Below, piece by piece: positions 6,947-15,371 of a DNA stretch of 48,276 nucleotides; positions within the stretch are counted from its first letter, which is position 1, and each line of letters starts with the position of its first letter. The position numbers and the translations under genes are program-made. The DNA comes from G963677915 sp963677915. GTDB lineage: Bacteria > Bacillota > Clostridia > Lachnospirales > Vallitaleaceae. The notes below the pieces were generated by a model. It was not told the origin of the DNA. It saw only the letters and a program-made list of their open reading frames with translations, and did not search any database. The DNA lies in contig CAXXGE010000003.1 of the NCBI GenBank assembly GCA_963677915.2, positions 1 to 48,276 on the forward strand, read 5' to 3'.

Positions 6947-8442
6947 TCAGTGATATCAATGAACTGACACCAAGGGATTCGGAATTCTTTAGAATGAAAT
7001 ATGATATTGACATAAAAACAAAACATGAGGTATTGGACATTGATTCAAAAGCAAAGAAGCTGACAGTCAAAAACCTGGAAACAGACGAAACTTTTGAGGA
7101 TACCTATGACAAATTGGTCTTAGCGACAGGAGCCAGATCTTTCATACCTCCGGTTGAGGGTATCGACAGTGAACATGTTTTCTTCCTTAGGAATGTACAG
7201 GATGCTATTAGAATAAAGACATTCATTGAAAATAGGAAACCGCAGACAGCCGTCATTGCTGGAACAGGCTTCATTGGTTTTGAAATGCTGGAAAACCTTC
7301 TTGCCTATAACATCGACGTTATTATTGTTGAGATGATGGAAAAGATAACTCCGAACCTTGATATTGATATGGCCATCTATCTTGAAAATATCCTTAAAGC
7401 AAAGAATATTAAAATTCTAAAGGGAACGAAGATTGATGCTGTTAAGGATAATACGGTCCTACTGAGCAATGAAGATACGATTTCTGCTGATATGGTCATT
7501 ATGGCCACTGGTGTGCGTCCGAATGTTGACCTTGCGCTTAAGGCAGGTGTTGAGCTAGGCACGACAGGTGCTATAAAAGTTGAAACAGATATGTCCACCA
7601 ACGTGGAGGATATCTATGCTTGTGGTGACTGTATTGAAACTTTTTCACAGATAACAGGGAAGCCGGTTTATCGTCCGCTTGGTTCGACAGCCAATAAGAC
7701 CGGAAGAATAACAGGGGATGTAATAACAGGCGGTTCGCTAAGATATCAAGGCAATCTGAGCACAGGTATCTTCAAGCTATTTGATATGACGATTGCTGCA
7801 ACCGGTCTTTCAGAGCAGGAAGCAAAAAATGAAGGCTATGATGTCATTGTCAATCACAACATCAAGCCGGACAAACCAGCATACTTCCATGGTGAAGAAA
7901 TGGTCATAAAAGGCATAGCTGATCGGAAAACCGGACAGCTCCTTGGTGCACAGATTATCGGTACAGAGGGGGTTGATAAGCGTATAGATGTATTTGCGAC
8001 GCTTATTACTTATAAAGCAAAAGTGGAAGAGTTGTTTCATTTGGACCTTGCGTATGCCCCGCCTTATTCAACAACGAAAGATCCCGTTCACTACACAGGC
8101 ATGATTCTTGAAAATGCTATTCATAGAGGCAGAAATGTCGTGACCGCAGAAGAAGTCAGAAACAGCGAAGAAGATTTGCAGATTGTAGATGCAAGAAGCG
8201 AGAGTGATTACACCATGAAAGGTCACGTGGATAAAGCACGGAATATGCCTCATGCAAAACTCAGGGAAATGATGAAAAGTCTGAATCCGGAGAAAAAGAC
8301 GGTTACTTACTGCAACAAAGGTGTAACCGGCAATGCGGCTCAAAATATTCTGATCAATTATGGATTCAAAGATGTGAGCAACCTTTCAGGTGGACATAAA
8401 TTCTATAAGGGAACAAAAACACAGTGATTTTGGAGGATGAAA

Positions 8443-8523
8443 ATGTCGTACAGGTTAAGGTGGTTCAACCATTGGCATCGACATGCAGAGAGAGCCGGAA
8501 CAGGACTTTCGAGAAGTAGTTAA
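8443..8523 (+). CDS. Possible small basic protein (26 residues)
   Basis: A GGAGG site 6 bases before the ATG introduces a short frame rich in Arg, His and Trp (MSYRLRWFNHWHRHAERAG, ending SRSS). It lies 16 bases after the reductase stop and before the GNAT gene. I do not recognise it. It may be the truncated start of a lost gene. The ribosome binding site is the only support. Confidence 0.25.
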   Translation: MSYRLRWFNHWHRHAERAGTGLSRSS

Positions 8524-8554
8524 TGCTATAAATAGTGATAGGGGTGGTATAAGC

Positions 8555-9337
8555 ATGAGAATTGAAGATTTGACAGCGGAAAATGAAAAACTCTACTGTG
8601 TTTGCCTGGAGGACTGGTCTGAAGAGATGAAAGAAGCTGGCGACCACAAGGAGAAATGGTATAAATCGATGAAGGACAAGGGCCTTCGAGTAAAGTTGGC
8701 GCGTGATAACAGAGGTGATATCGGCGGTATGATTCAATATATACCGATTGAGTATTCATTTGCAAAAGGAAAGGATCTGTACTTCATTAATTGCATCTGG
8801 GTGCATGGCCACAAACAGGGAAGAGGAAATTTTCAGAAGAAGGGCATGGGTAGAGGATTGCTGAAAGCGGCTGAAGAGGACGCAAAATCACTAGGGGCCA
8901 AAGGAATTGTAGCTTGGGGCTTGACACTGCCCATCTGGATGAAAGCATCATGGTTCAAAAAACAGGGCTACAAGATCGCTGACAAGAAAAGTATGCAGGC
9001 GCTTGTGTGGAAACCATTTACAGATGATGCCATTGCGCCGCAATGGATACGAAAAAATAAGAAGCCGGATACCAAACAGGGCAAAGTGACTGTATCAGCC
9101 TTTCTCAATGGATGGTGTCCATCATACAATATCGTCTTTGAAAGAGCGAAACGGGCTGCAGAGGAATTTGGAGATGATGTGATTTTCCAGGAATATGATA
9201 CCTCGGATCGGAAGACATTGCTTGAGTGGGGGCTCTCAGATGCACTGTTCATCGATGGCAAGGAAGTTCAGACAGGTCCACCACCTTCCTATGAGAAAAT
9301 TAGAAGAATGATTGAAAAGAAAGTCAAGAGGCTATGA
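8555..9337 (+). CDS. GNAT acetyltransferase fused to a thioredoxin-like YoaP domain
   Basis: In this 260-residue protein, residues 1-165 form a GNAT fold with the acetyl-CoA loop KKGMGRGLLKAAEEDAKSLG. Residues about 180-260 form the YoaP-type thioredoxin-like domain, with VTVSAFLNGWCPSYN (CP in the active-site position) and ALFIDGKEVQTGPPPSYE. The substrate is unknown. The ATG at 8555 is chosen over an upstream alternative because of the AGGGGTGG site just before it and because the GNAT fold starts there (MRIEDLT). Its stop overlaps the next start by 4 bases (ATGA), so both are translated together. Confidence 0.85.
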   Translation: MRIEDLTAENEKLYCVCLEDWSEEMKEAGDHKEKWYKSMKDKGLRVKLARDNRGDIGGMIQYIPIEYSFAKGKDLYFINCIWVHGHKQGRGNFQKKGMGRGLLKAAEEDAKSLGAKGIVAWGLTLPIWMKASWFKKQGYKIADKKSMQALVWKPFTDDAIAPQWIRKNKKPDTKQGKVTVSAFLNGWCPSYNIVFERAKRAAEEFGDDVIFQEYDTSDRKTLLEWGLSDALFIDGKEVQTGPPPSYEKIRRMIEKKVKRL

Positions 9338-9900
9338 ATGCTGTGAATAAAGTCTATTTTTCCGATAGAAAAGAATGGCGTCATTGGCTAGAACAAAACT
9401 TTGTCAAAGAACAGGAGGTCTGGTTGGTTTATCCTCACAAAAACAGTGGCAAGCCAAGGATTGCATACAATGATGCTGTGGAAGAGGCTCTTTGCTTCGG
9501 ATGGATCGACAGTACGGTTCGTTCATTGGATGCAAGTAGCAGCATGCAGCGTTTCACACCCAGAAAGCCAAAGAGCGGGTTTTCCCAGCCAAACAAAGAA
9601 AGGATAAAGTGGCTGTTGGAAAACAACATGGTTCATCCGTCGATTATCGAATCGGTCAGGCACATACCCGAAGAGACCTTTGTCTTTCCTGAGGACATAT
9701 TGATAGCCTTGAAAGCGGATGAAGAAGTCTGGGAGCATTATCAGACTTTTCCGCCGGCATACCAGCGTATTCGGATTGCTTACATTGACAGCGCCCGAAA
9801 GCGTCCGGAGGAATTTGACAAAAGACTCAAATTCTTTATCGAGAAAACAAGAAAGAACAAGATGATTGGCTTTGGAGGCATTCGGAAATATTACAAATAA
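9334..9900 (+). CDS. YdeI/OmpD-associated family protein
   Basis: This 188-residue protein has the family hallmarks: an N-terminal FSDRKEWRHWLEQN, then VWLVYPHKNSGKPRIAYNDAVEEALCFGWIDS (a conserved tyrosine and GWID block), RFTPRKPKSGFSQPNKERI and a C-terminal helix pair ending ARKRPEEFDKRLKFFIEKT. Members are annotated as YdeI or bacteriocin-protection proteins; the biochemical role is not established. It overlaps the GNAT-YoaP gene by 4 bases. Confidence 0.8.
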   Translation: MNAVNKVYFSDRKEWRHWLEQNFVKEQEVWLVYPHKNSGKPRIAYNDAVEEALCFGWIDSTVRSLDASSSMQRFTPRKPKSGFSQPNKERIKWLLENNMVHPSIIESVRHIPEETFVFPEDILIALKADEEVWEHYQTFPPAYQRIRIAYIDSARKRPEEFDKRLKFFIEKTRKNKMIGFGGIRKYYK

Positions 9901-10004
9901 TTGAAGTGGTGTGCATTTATTTACTTTTATTTACTTTTTTGCCAAAAGTGAGATAATATAGGTGTAGACTTTCAATACTTGTTGTCTCAAAAGGAGATGT
10001 TGTC

Positions 10005-10124
10005 GTGAAGTATACTGTTGAAAAACAAATCAATCTGCCGGCCAATGAAGTCATGCATCTGATGATGGACATGGATTTCATGAAGGAGTGGCAGGGAGAT
10101 GGATACATTCGCTGCCTGCGCTGA
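10005..10124 (+). pseudogene. SRPBCC-fold protein, truncated after 39 residues
   Basis: An AAGGAGATG site leads to a GTG start and the typical SRPBCC opening KYTVEKQINLPANEVMHLMM, then DMDFMKEWQ, after which the frame meets a stop. Family members are about 140 residues, so roughly 70% is deleted. The next 130 bases, up to the aldolase gene, contain no coherent continuation. Confidence 0.6.
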
Positions 10125-10257
10125 AGAGCGGATGCACCACTAATAGCATTGTGGCTATCCCATGCTGGACAGCCGCTTTTTCCGTTCTGTCATGACCCAT
10201 GAGGCGAGGAAAAGTACAAAAGGGTGTTTGTGCCCTTTTAGAAATGAGGTGCGTTAT

Positions 10258-11145
10258 ATGAACAGCATAAAGAAGGAAATCATGAAAAGTGGACAGGGCT
10301 TCATTGCGGCTCTCGACCAAAGCGGTGGAAGTACACCGAAGGCTTTGGCCGGCTATGGCATACCGAAAGAAGCATATGGCAGTGAAGAAGAGATGTTCGA
10401 CCTTGTCCATGAAATGAGAAGCAGAATCATGAAGAGTCCCCATTTCAGCTCTGGCCGTATACTTGCAGCCATACTTTTTGAACAGACGATGGATAGGAAA
10501 GTAGAAGGCAAGCTGACGGCCGATTACCTGTGGGAGGAAAAGGGCATTGTTCCCATCCTCAAAGTGGACAAAGGATTGGCTGAATTGGAACAGGGCGTTC
10601 AGATGATGAAGCCGATTAATAATCTCGAAGATACTCTAGGGAGGGCCCAGGAAAGGCGGATATTCGGGACAAAGATGCGTTCGGTAATCAAGAACGCCAA
10701 TCCTGATGGCATCAAAGCGATTGTGGAACAGCAGTTCGAATACGCAAAACGAATCATTGCAGCTGGATTGGTACCGATTGTCGAACCTGAAATTGATATT
10801 AAAAGCCAGGACAAGGGCGAATCGGAAATCATTTTGAAGCAGGAGATTCTGAAACAGCTGGATCTGCTGCCGAATGGCGATGTCGTCATGCTTAAACTAT
10901 CCCTGCCCAACGAACCGGATTTCTACCGTGAGCTTATAGAACATCCGAGGATTTTACGTGTTGCGGCTCTATCGGGAGGCTACAGCCGGGAAGAGGCGGT
11001 GGCGCTGCTAGAGAGCAATAAAGGCATGATTGCCAGCTTTTCAAGAGCGTTGGTTGAAGGACTGACAGCTAGCCAAACTGAAGATGCATTCCATGAAACT
11101 CTGAAGGACTCAATCGAGAAAATCTATCAGGCATCCATTAGTTGA
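10258..11145 (+). CDS. fda: Class I fructose-bisphosphate aldolase
   Basis: This 295-residue protein matches the class I aldolase type of Gram-positive bacteria: FIAALDQSGGSTPKAL at the N terminus, GIVPILKVDKGL around residue 105, a GLVPIVEPEIDI strand, and MLKLSLP, where the lysine is the likely Schiff-base residue, followed by LSGGYSREEA. It splits fructose 1,6-bisphosphate into dihydroxyacetone phosphate and glyceraldehyde 3-phosphate, or the reverse. The ATG at 10258 has a GAGGT site and gives the usual start MNSIKKEIMKSGQGF. It is single and intact among eroded neighbours. Confidence 0.92.
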   Translation: MNSIKKEIMKSGQGFIAALDQSGGSTPKALAGYGIPKEAYGSEEEMFDLVHEMRSRIMKSPHFSSGRILAAILFEQTMDRKVEGKLTADYLWEEKGIVPILKVDKGLAELEQGVQMMKPINNLEDTLGRAQERRIFGTKMRSVIKNANPDGIKAIVEQQFEYAKRIIAAGLVPIVEPEIDIKSQDKGESEIILKQEILKQLDLLPNGDVVMLKLSLPNEPDFYRELIEHPRILRVAALSGGYSREEAVALLESNKGMIASFSRALVEGLTASQTEDAFHETLKDSIEKIYQASIS

Positions 11146-11157
11146 GATTGGAGGCTG

Positions 11158-11205
11158 TTGATTGTATGTCAACAAGATGATATAATTAGATGATAATCAT
11201 TATCA
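11158..11205 (+). promoter_or_regulatory. Promoter with perfect Fur/PerR-type box
   Basis: TTGATT (11158-11163) and TATAAT (11181-11186) are 17 bases apart. Just downstream is TGATAATCATTATCA (11191-11205), an exact 7-1-7 inverted repeat of the Bacillus-type Fur/PerR/Zur box. A repressor bound there would cover the start region. Confidence 0.8.
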
Positions 11206-11222
11206 TAAAAGGAGGAGCACTC

Positions 11223-11555
11223 ATGAGGAAAATATATGCAATCATCATGCTGACAGCTAGCCTTCTTGTATTGGCAGCCTGCAGCAGTGAAGTGGAAAAC
11301 AGACAAGAAGCAAACGATGACACTATGAAACTGACTCTAGAAGAACTTTCGAAGTATGATGGCAAAGATGGCAGACCTGCCTATATAGCTGTTGAAGGGA
11401 TCATCTACGATGTCTCTGAAGCACCCCCTTGGAATGGCGGGGAACACAACGGTTTCACAGCCGGAAAAGAACTGACCGAAGAGATGCGTGACATCTCTCC
11501 CCATGGTTTTTCCAAGTTGAAGCTTGTACCTGCAGTGGGCGAACTGGTAGAATAG
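11223..11555 (+). CDS. Cytochrome b5-like heme-binding lipoprotein
   Basis: This 110-residue protein begins with a lipoprotein signal peptide (MRKIYAIIMLTASLLVLAAC, cysteine at about 20). It is followed by a cytochrome b5-type domain: LTLEELSKYDGKDGRPAYIA, GIIYDVSE, WNGGEHNGFTAGKELTEEM, then SPHGFSKLKLVPAVGEL. The GGEH and SPHG histidines are the candidate heme ligands. It should be anchored outside the membrane. A GGAGGA site precedes the ATG, and the promoter carries a perfect Fur-type box. The next gene, 29 bases on, encodes a histidine-rich membrane protein, so the two may form a heme electron-transfer pair. Confidence 0.85.
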   Translation: MRKIYAIIMLTASLLVLAACSSEVENRQEANDDTMKLTLEELSKYDGKDGRPAYIAVEGIIYDVSEAPPWNGGEHNGFTAGKELTEEMRDISPHGFSKLKLVPAVGELVE

Positions 11556-11584
11556 AACTATAAAACAATGGGGATGTGACGCCA

Positions 11585-12031
11585 ATGAAGAAGACGCCAT
11601 TCATGAAGTTTCACTGGGTCCTTGTGGCAATGTACGTGACAACTTTCCTGCTGGGCTTGTCGATTCGATATATCGGCAGCATCAGGAACATCCACCCATA
11701 CTTCGGTATGGGTGTCGTTGTTGTGCCTGCTTTGTTCTACATCTTGAGCAAGAAGAAGAAAGCCATACGAATCATGTTGAGGAGCAATTTCCTCAAGGCG
11801 CCTGATTGGTTGATGTTGACTGCCAGGATTACAACGCTGTTGATGATGCTCCATATCCTGGTAATGGTCACTAGCGGCTTCATCCTCTTCTGGGACCTGT
11901 CGCCGAATCCAACCGTCTACATAACGGTGCTGAGAGTTCACCGGTCAGCTATCATAATTCTGCCCTTGTTGGCAGTCGTTCATGCCATAAGCAGGCTTCT
12001 TTGGCGAAATAGGAATCAAAAACATCTATGA
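11585..12031 (+). CDS. Cytochrome b561-like membrane protein
   Basis: This 148-residue protein has four predicted helices. Histidines occur in or near them: FHWVLVAMY in the first, NIHPYFG near the second, MLHILVMVTSGFILFW in the third, and VHRSAIIILPLLAVVHA in the fourth. Paired histidines in a four-helix bundle suggest a diheme b-type cytochrome. I chose the ATG at 11585 over the in-frame GTG at 11576 for better spacing from GGGG. It follows the cytochrome b5-like lipoprotein in the Fur-boxed transcript and its 3' end overlaps the convergent ldhA relic by 16 bases. Confidence 0.65.
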   Translation: MKKTPFMKFHWVLVAMYVTTFLLGLSIRYIGSIRNIHPYFGMGVVVVPALFYILSKKKKAIRIMLRSNFLKAPDWLMLTARITTLLMMLHILVMVTSGFILFWDLSPNPTVYITVLRVHRSAIIILPLLAVVHAISRLLWRNRNQKHL

Positions 12032-13048
12032 GGCTTATCGCGCTGACATATTTCCTTCTTGTCGCAGTAATAGCATATTTCCGTATCCATAAAATCGCCA
12101 TTTTCGAAGGCTTTGATGCTGTTTAGCGTGGTAGAGGCGATGTTCTCCAATGCTTCTGCCGTCAGGAAGGCCTGATGGGAAGTTACAAGGACGTTGGGGA
12201 ACGTCAGCAACCTGGCAAGCACATCATCACTGAGTATCTCTTCAGACATGTCCTCGAAGAAATACTGACTTTCTTCTTCATAGACATCAAGACCTGCATA
12301 ACCAATTTTCTTATCTTTCAAGCCCTGGATCAGTGCCGTTGTATCGACCAGTCCGCCTCGGGATGTATTGATCAGCATGACGCCGTTTTTCATTTTGTCG
12401 ATGCTTGCTTCATTGATGATATGATGGGTTTCTTTGGTCAAAGGGCAATGCAATGAGATGATATCGGAGGACTTATACAGTGTTTCCATATCCGCATATT
12501 CAAGACCGTGATTCGTTGTTTGGAAACATGTCGTAGGCGAGAACCTTCATACCGATTCCCTGGCAGATCCCTGCGAAGATTCTGCCGATCTTGCCTGTTC
12601 CTATGACACCTACGGTTTTCTGATGGAGGTCAAAACCCTGAAGGCCGTTGATGTTGAAATTGTTGTCCCTGGTTCTTGAGTAGGCTTTGTGTGTCTTCCG
12701 GTTCAGTGTCATGATCAGCGCAAGAGCATGCTCAGCGACAGCATAGGGTGAATAGGCAGGAACGCGGACTACGTGGATCTTGCCAAAGGCCGCTTTGAAA
12801 TCAACATTGTTGTAGCCGGCGCATCGCATGGCAATCAGTTTCACGCCGTTCTCATGAAGGATGTTGATGACGTTTTCGTTCAATGTATCGTTCACAAAAG
12901 CGCAGACCACATCATACCCTTTTGACAGTGCGGCGGTGTCTTCATTCAGTTTATTCTCAAAATACTTGATTTCGAATCCGTAACTGTTGTTAAGGCGGTC
13001 AAAGGACTGACGGTCGTAGTTTTTGGTATCGTAAAAAGCTATTTTCAT
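12016..13048 (-). pseudogene. ldhA: D-lactate dehydrogenase (D-2-hydroxyacid dehydrogenase), frameshifted
   Basis: Two minus-strand frames together make one enzyme. The first (13048-12500) carries MKIAFYDTKNYDR, the substrate loop MRCAGYNNVDF, PAYSPYAVAEHALAL and the NAD motif VGVIGTGKIGR. The second (12489-12016) carries SLHCPLTKETHHIINE, LINTSRGGLVDTTAL, YAGLDVYEEE and the catalytic histidine in TSHQAFLT. The shift falls at about 12510, between YDMFPN and GLEYADMETL, and a single base change would repair it. The tail after FENGD is unusual (CYYCDKKEIC). The enzyme would reduce pyruvate to D-lactate with NADH. A sequencing or assembly indel cannot be excluded. Confidence 0.85.
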
Positions 13049-13146
13049 CTATATCACCTTCCAAGCTTAATTGCTAATGGTTTTCAATTACACTGTCATT
13101 ATATCACATCGCTTAAAATGGGCGGTAACATATGAAACGGTTGTAT

Positions 13147-13202
13147 CAAAAAAACGGAGCTTAGCACTAGCAAATCTCATTTGCCAATGCAACAACTCCG
13201 TT
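13147..13202 (-). terminator. Intrinsic terminator of the DUF4870 gene
   Basis: On the minus strand ACGGAG and CTCCGT enclose a long inner stem (GCATTGGCAAAT with ATTTGCTAGTGC, GAG loop), followed by a run of seven T. It lies 21 bases after the stop at 13223. Confidence 0.8.
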
Positions 13203-13222
13203 CAACATTGTGTGCATCCTTA

Positions 13223-13570
13223 TTAGTTGCCGGTGTTCTTTCTTGCGATTTCCCCGATAACAGGCAATTCAAACCATTCACCTTGGTAGGCTTTGATCAT
13301 GAGTATAATCCAACCTGCTAGTGTTGCCAGTCCAATCAACGAACTGATTATACCGCCTATGAAGCCGATTCTTCCGAATACACTGACGATAATGGTTGCA
13401 GATCCAAAGAAAATGAGCGACTGCAGCGCATGGAATTTTACATAACTACTGTCTTTCTCGATCAAGAAGAACACAAGACCACTGACCCATCCGAAGAGAA
13501 TGGATACAAGTCCTGCCGTATTCTCGTTCAAACCGGTTGATGATTTTCCAATAGACTCCAATTTTTTCAT
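13223..13570 (-). CDS. DUF4870 (Tic20-like) membrane protein
   Basis: This 115-residue protein has three hydrophobic helices (residues about 19-37, 47-65 and 70-95). The family pattern is present: NTAGLVSILFGWVSGLVFFLIEKDSSYVKFHALQSL. The C terminus reads YQGEWFELPVIGEIARK. These proteins are common in Firmicutes; their role is not known. It has its own terminator and stands alone between the ldhA relic and the MITE-split gene. Confidence 0.85.
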   Translation of the reverse strand: MKKLESIGKSSTGLNENTAGLVSILFGWVSGLVFFLIEKDSSYVKFHALQSLIFFGSATIIVSVFGRIGFIGGIISSLIGLATLAGWIILMIKAYQGEWFELPVIGEIARKNTGN

Positions 13571-13782
13571 ATCTTTTCTCCTTTACACAGCTCTATAGAA
13601 ATATATTATTGCGCCATATCAATTTGATTCTATCATATGTAGCTCGTCGCCGCATCAAAAAATCCATATGAATTGTATGATTAAACCTTAAATGTTATAA
13701 TATATTTGTTGAATTGTCAACAGTTCGCTTGTTACCAATCTGACAAAGACTTTGCTTCCAAGTTCACAACTGATCCTGTCAA

Positions 13783-13813
13783 AGCGCCCCTATAGTGCAA
13801 TGAAAGGGGCGCT
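13783..13813. terminator. Hairpin between convergent or adjacent genes, likely terminator
   Basis: AGCGCCCC and GGGGCGCT form a perfect 8-bp stem with a 15-base loop. Only short T runs follow on either strand. It would end the minus-strand gene at 13841. Confidence 0.5.
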
Positions 13814-13840
13814 ATCAGTCTTTCACCGAAGTAAACAAGA

Positions 13841-14414
13841 TCAATCAGGAAAACGTTCCGGACGATCATTCTCATAAGGAATTACAAAGACGGTTTTTAT
13901 TGATGGGAGAAAGAGCAACCATTTGTCAACTTTCGAATGGTGACGGTATGTGAATCCATGGTCAGGTTTGGGATGTGTATGCAGGATGACTTCGATATGC
14001 GCGCCATACTGTAGCCAATACCATGGTGATTCCAAGAGATATATGAAGAGAAAAGGCAAGATGACGTTCGGTTGGATCGGCCCTGTTTCTTTCATTCCCC
14101 TGTGCGTTTTCCCGGTAAAGTAAATCATCTTGTCACCGTGAGTAACTGAGTAGACGAAGGTGATCCATTCATAGCTTTCACTCAACGGCCGGTACCGCTT
14201 TGCCCAAGCCTCAATCGCTAGTATGACTCGATTCAAATAACATGCTGTTTCATCGGTCTCTTTCACCGATCTTCAGCGTCAGCCAAACTCGACGTAGCTA
14301 CGGCTATGCCTTCGTTTGCCTTCCTTGAACATCGGCGAAATAGTCTCGCTGAAACAGCAAGCTACTTAAATCGAGTCATACTAGTTGTTCTGTTGAGAAC
14401 CTTTTCTTATTCAT
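13841..14414 (-). pseudogene. Putative JAB/DUF4329-like metalloprotease gene split by a MITE
   Basis: The gene's own start is at 14414 (ATG, with GGAGGT 8 bases upstream) and reads MNKKRFSTEQ. Then comes the MITE (14221-14381), and the body continues AIEAWAKRYRPLSESYEW to the stop at 13841. Removing the MITE and one TA gives MNKKRFSTEQLAIEAWAKRY in frame. The body has AHIEVILHTHPKP, then HHSKVDKW: an HxHP with a later SxxD, as in JAMM-type metal sites but with a longer loop than the standard spacing. As it stands, a frame from a GTG at 14266 inside the MITE reads straight into the body and adds 16 foreign residues. Function is unproven. Confidence 0.65.
14219..14383. mobile_element. MITE (161 bp) with TA target duplication
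   Basis: The body at 14221-14381 has terminal inverted repeats GTATGACTCGATT/AATCGAGTCATAC that extend as a weaker inner match: AACATGCTGTTTCATCG against CGCTGAAACAGCAAGCT. TA flanks it on both sides (14219-14220 and 14382-14383), as in IS630/mariner-type insertions. Its centre (ACTCGACGTAGCTACGGCT and neighbours) is non-coding. It needs a transposase in trans. A 43-bp deletion derivative lies at 32740-32782. Confidence 0.8.
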
Positions 14415-14534
14415 GTATGTTACCTCCATGCAGTAAGCGTTAGAACAGCAGACGGGTCATATAACTTACTATACTACGAATCGATACCCTGCAACAACTC
14501 AACCAATATTCATTTGAGATAGAGAGGTGGCTAC

Positions 14535-15371
14535 ATGGCGATTGAAAAGCAATATGCATTAGACGTTGAGAAAATCTTGTCGCACAGGCATGACCAAGGC
14601 GCCGACCTCTGGACGTCAACTGACAAGCGGTTGATAAAAGGATCGCCCTTTTCGACTCTGGAAAGCGTGATGTACTTGCTGGAGCTTGGCATGGAGCCAT
14701 CGGACCCAATATTGAAGGAAACCGCTGAATTGATTTTCAGCACTTGGCAGGAAGATGGCCGTTTCAAACTCTACCCCAAAGGGGCTATATATCCATGCCA
14801 GACGATTGTGGCGGCAAACACCCTGTGCCATATGGGATACGCTGATGATACCAGACTGCAGACAACTTTCCGTCATCTTCTGGATACGCAATATGTTGAT
14901 GGGGGTTGGCGCTGCAACAAATTCAGTTATGGACGAGGCCCGGAGACGGAATATTCTAATCCTTTTCCAACACTTAACGCCCTTGATGCGTTCCGTTACA
15001 GTGGTTACTTCAACAAGGAACCCGCCATTGACAGAGCTGTGGACTTTCTGCTGGAGCACTGGACGATCAGGAAACCCATCGGTCCATGTCAATACGGAAT
15101 CGGCACGCTGTTCATGCAGGTCGAATACCCATTTAGGACCTATAATCTTTTCTGCTATCTCTATGTCCTGTCCTTTTACGAAAGGGCCAGGAATGACAAG
15201 CGGTTTCTTGCAGCCCTGGAAACATTGGAGTCCAAAATGAGAGATGGGCAGATCGTCGTCGAACGAGTCATTCCAAAACTGGCCGGGTTTTCATTCTGTA
15301 AAAAAGGCAAACCCAGTTCATTGGCGACGAAGCGCTATGATGAAATCATACACCGGGAGGTGTTCAAATGA
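14535..15371 (+). CDS. Prenyltransferase/squalene cyclase-like alpha-toroid (QW-repeat) protein
   Basis: This 278-residue protein consists of repeated helical hairpins like those of squalene/oxidosqualene cyclases and protein prenyltransferases. Visible repeats include LIFSTWQEDGRFKLYPKG, HLLDTQYVDGGWRCNK and AVDFLLEHWTIRKP. The DxDD-type catalytic motif of cyclases is not seen and the length is half that of true cyclases, so it is probably not a terpene cyclase. A GAGAGGTGG site precedes the ATG. The stop overlaps the start of a DprA-like gene by 4 bases. Function unknown. Confidence 0.75.
   Translation: MAIEKQYALDVEKILSHRHDQGADLWTSTDKRLIKGSPFSTLESVMYLLELGMEPSDPILKETAELIFSTWQEDGRFKLYPKGAIYPCQTIVAANTLCHMGYADDTRLQTTFRHLLDTQYVDGGWRCNKFSYGRGPETEYSNPFPTLNALDAFRYSGYFNKEPAIDRAVDFLLEHWTIRKPIGPCQYGIGTLFMQVEYPFRTYNLFCYLYVLSFYERARNDKRFLAALETLESKMRDGQIVVERVIPKLAGFSFCKKGKPSSLATKRYDEIIHREVFK

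Larger units (their letters stand above)
5085..8427 (+). pseudogene. cdr: CoA-disulfide reductase with rhodanese domain, interrupted by an ISL3 element
   Basis: The N-terminal piece (5085-5230) has the FAD-binding start MKIIVIGAVAAGTSAAA and the catalytic cysteine SYSGCGLPYYIG. The rest (6947-8427) has the NAD-binding GTGFIGFEML, the FAD segment IYACGDCIE, the dimerisation domain, and a C-terminal rhodanese domain of about 90 residues with active site YCNKGVTGN. Removing 5239-6938 and one copy of the 8-bp duplication rejoins GNE to ISDINELTPRD in frame, giving an enzyme of normal length (about 550 residues). Such enzymes reduce CoA disulfide or persulfide with NAD(P)H. A GGAGG site precedes the ATG. 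The frame from 6994 alone lacks the FAD-binding start and the active cysteine, so it should be inactive. Confidence 0.9.

Noticed and set aside
12016..13048. Programmed frameshift in D-lactate dehydrogenase
   Set aside because: No slippery heptamer or downstream pseudoknot is visible at 12510, and this family is not known to use frameshifting. Mutation or sequencing error is simpler.
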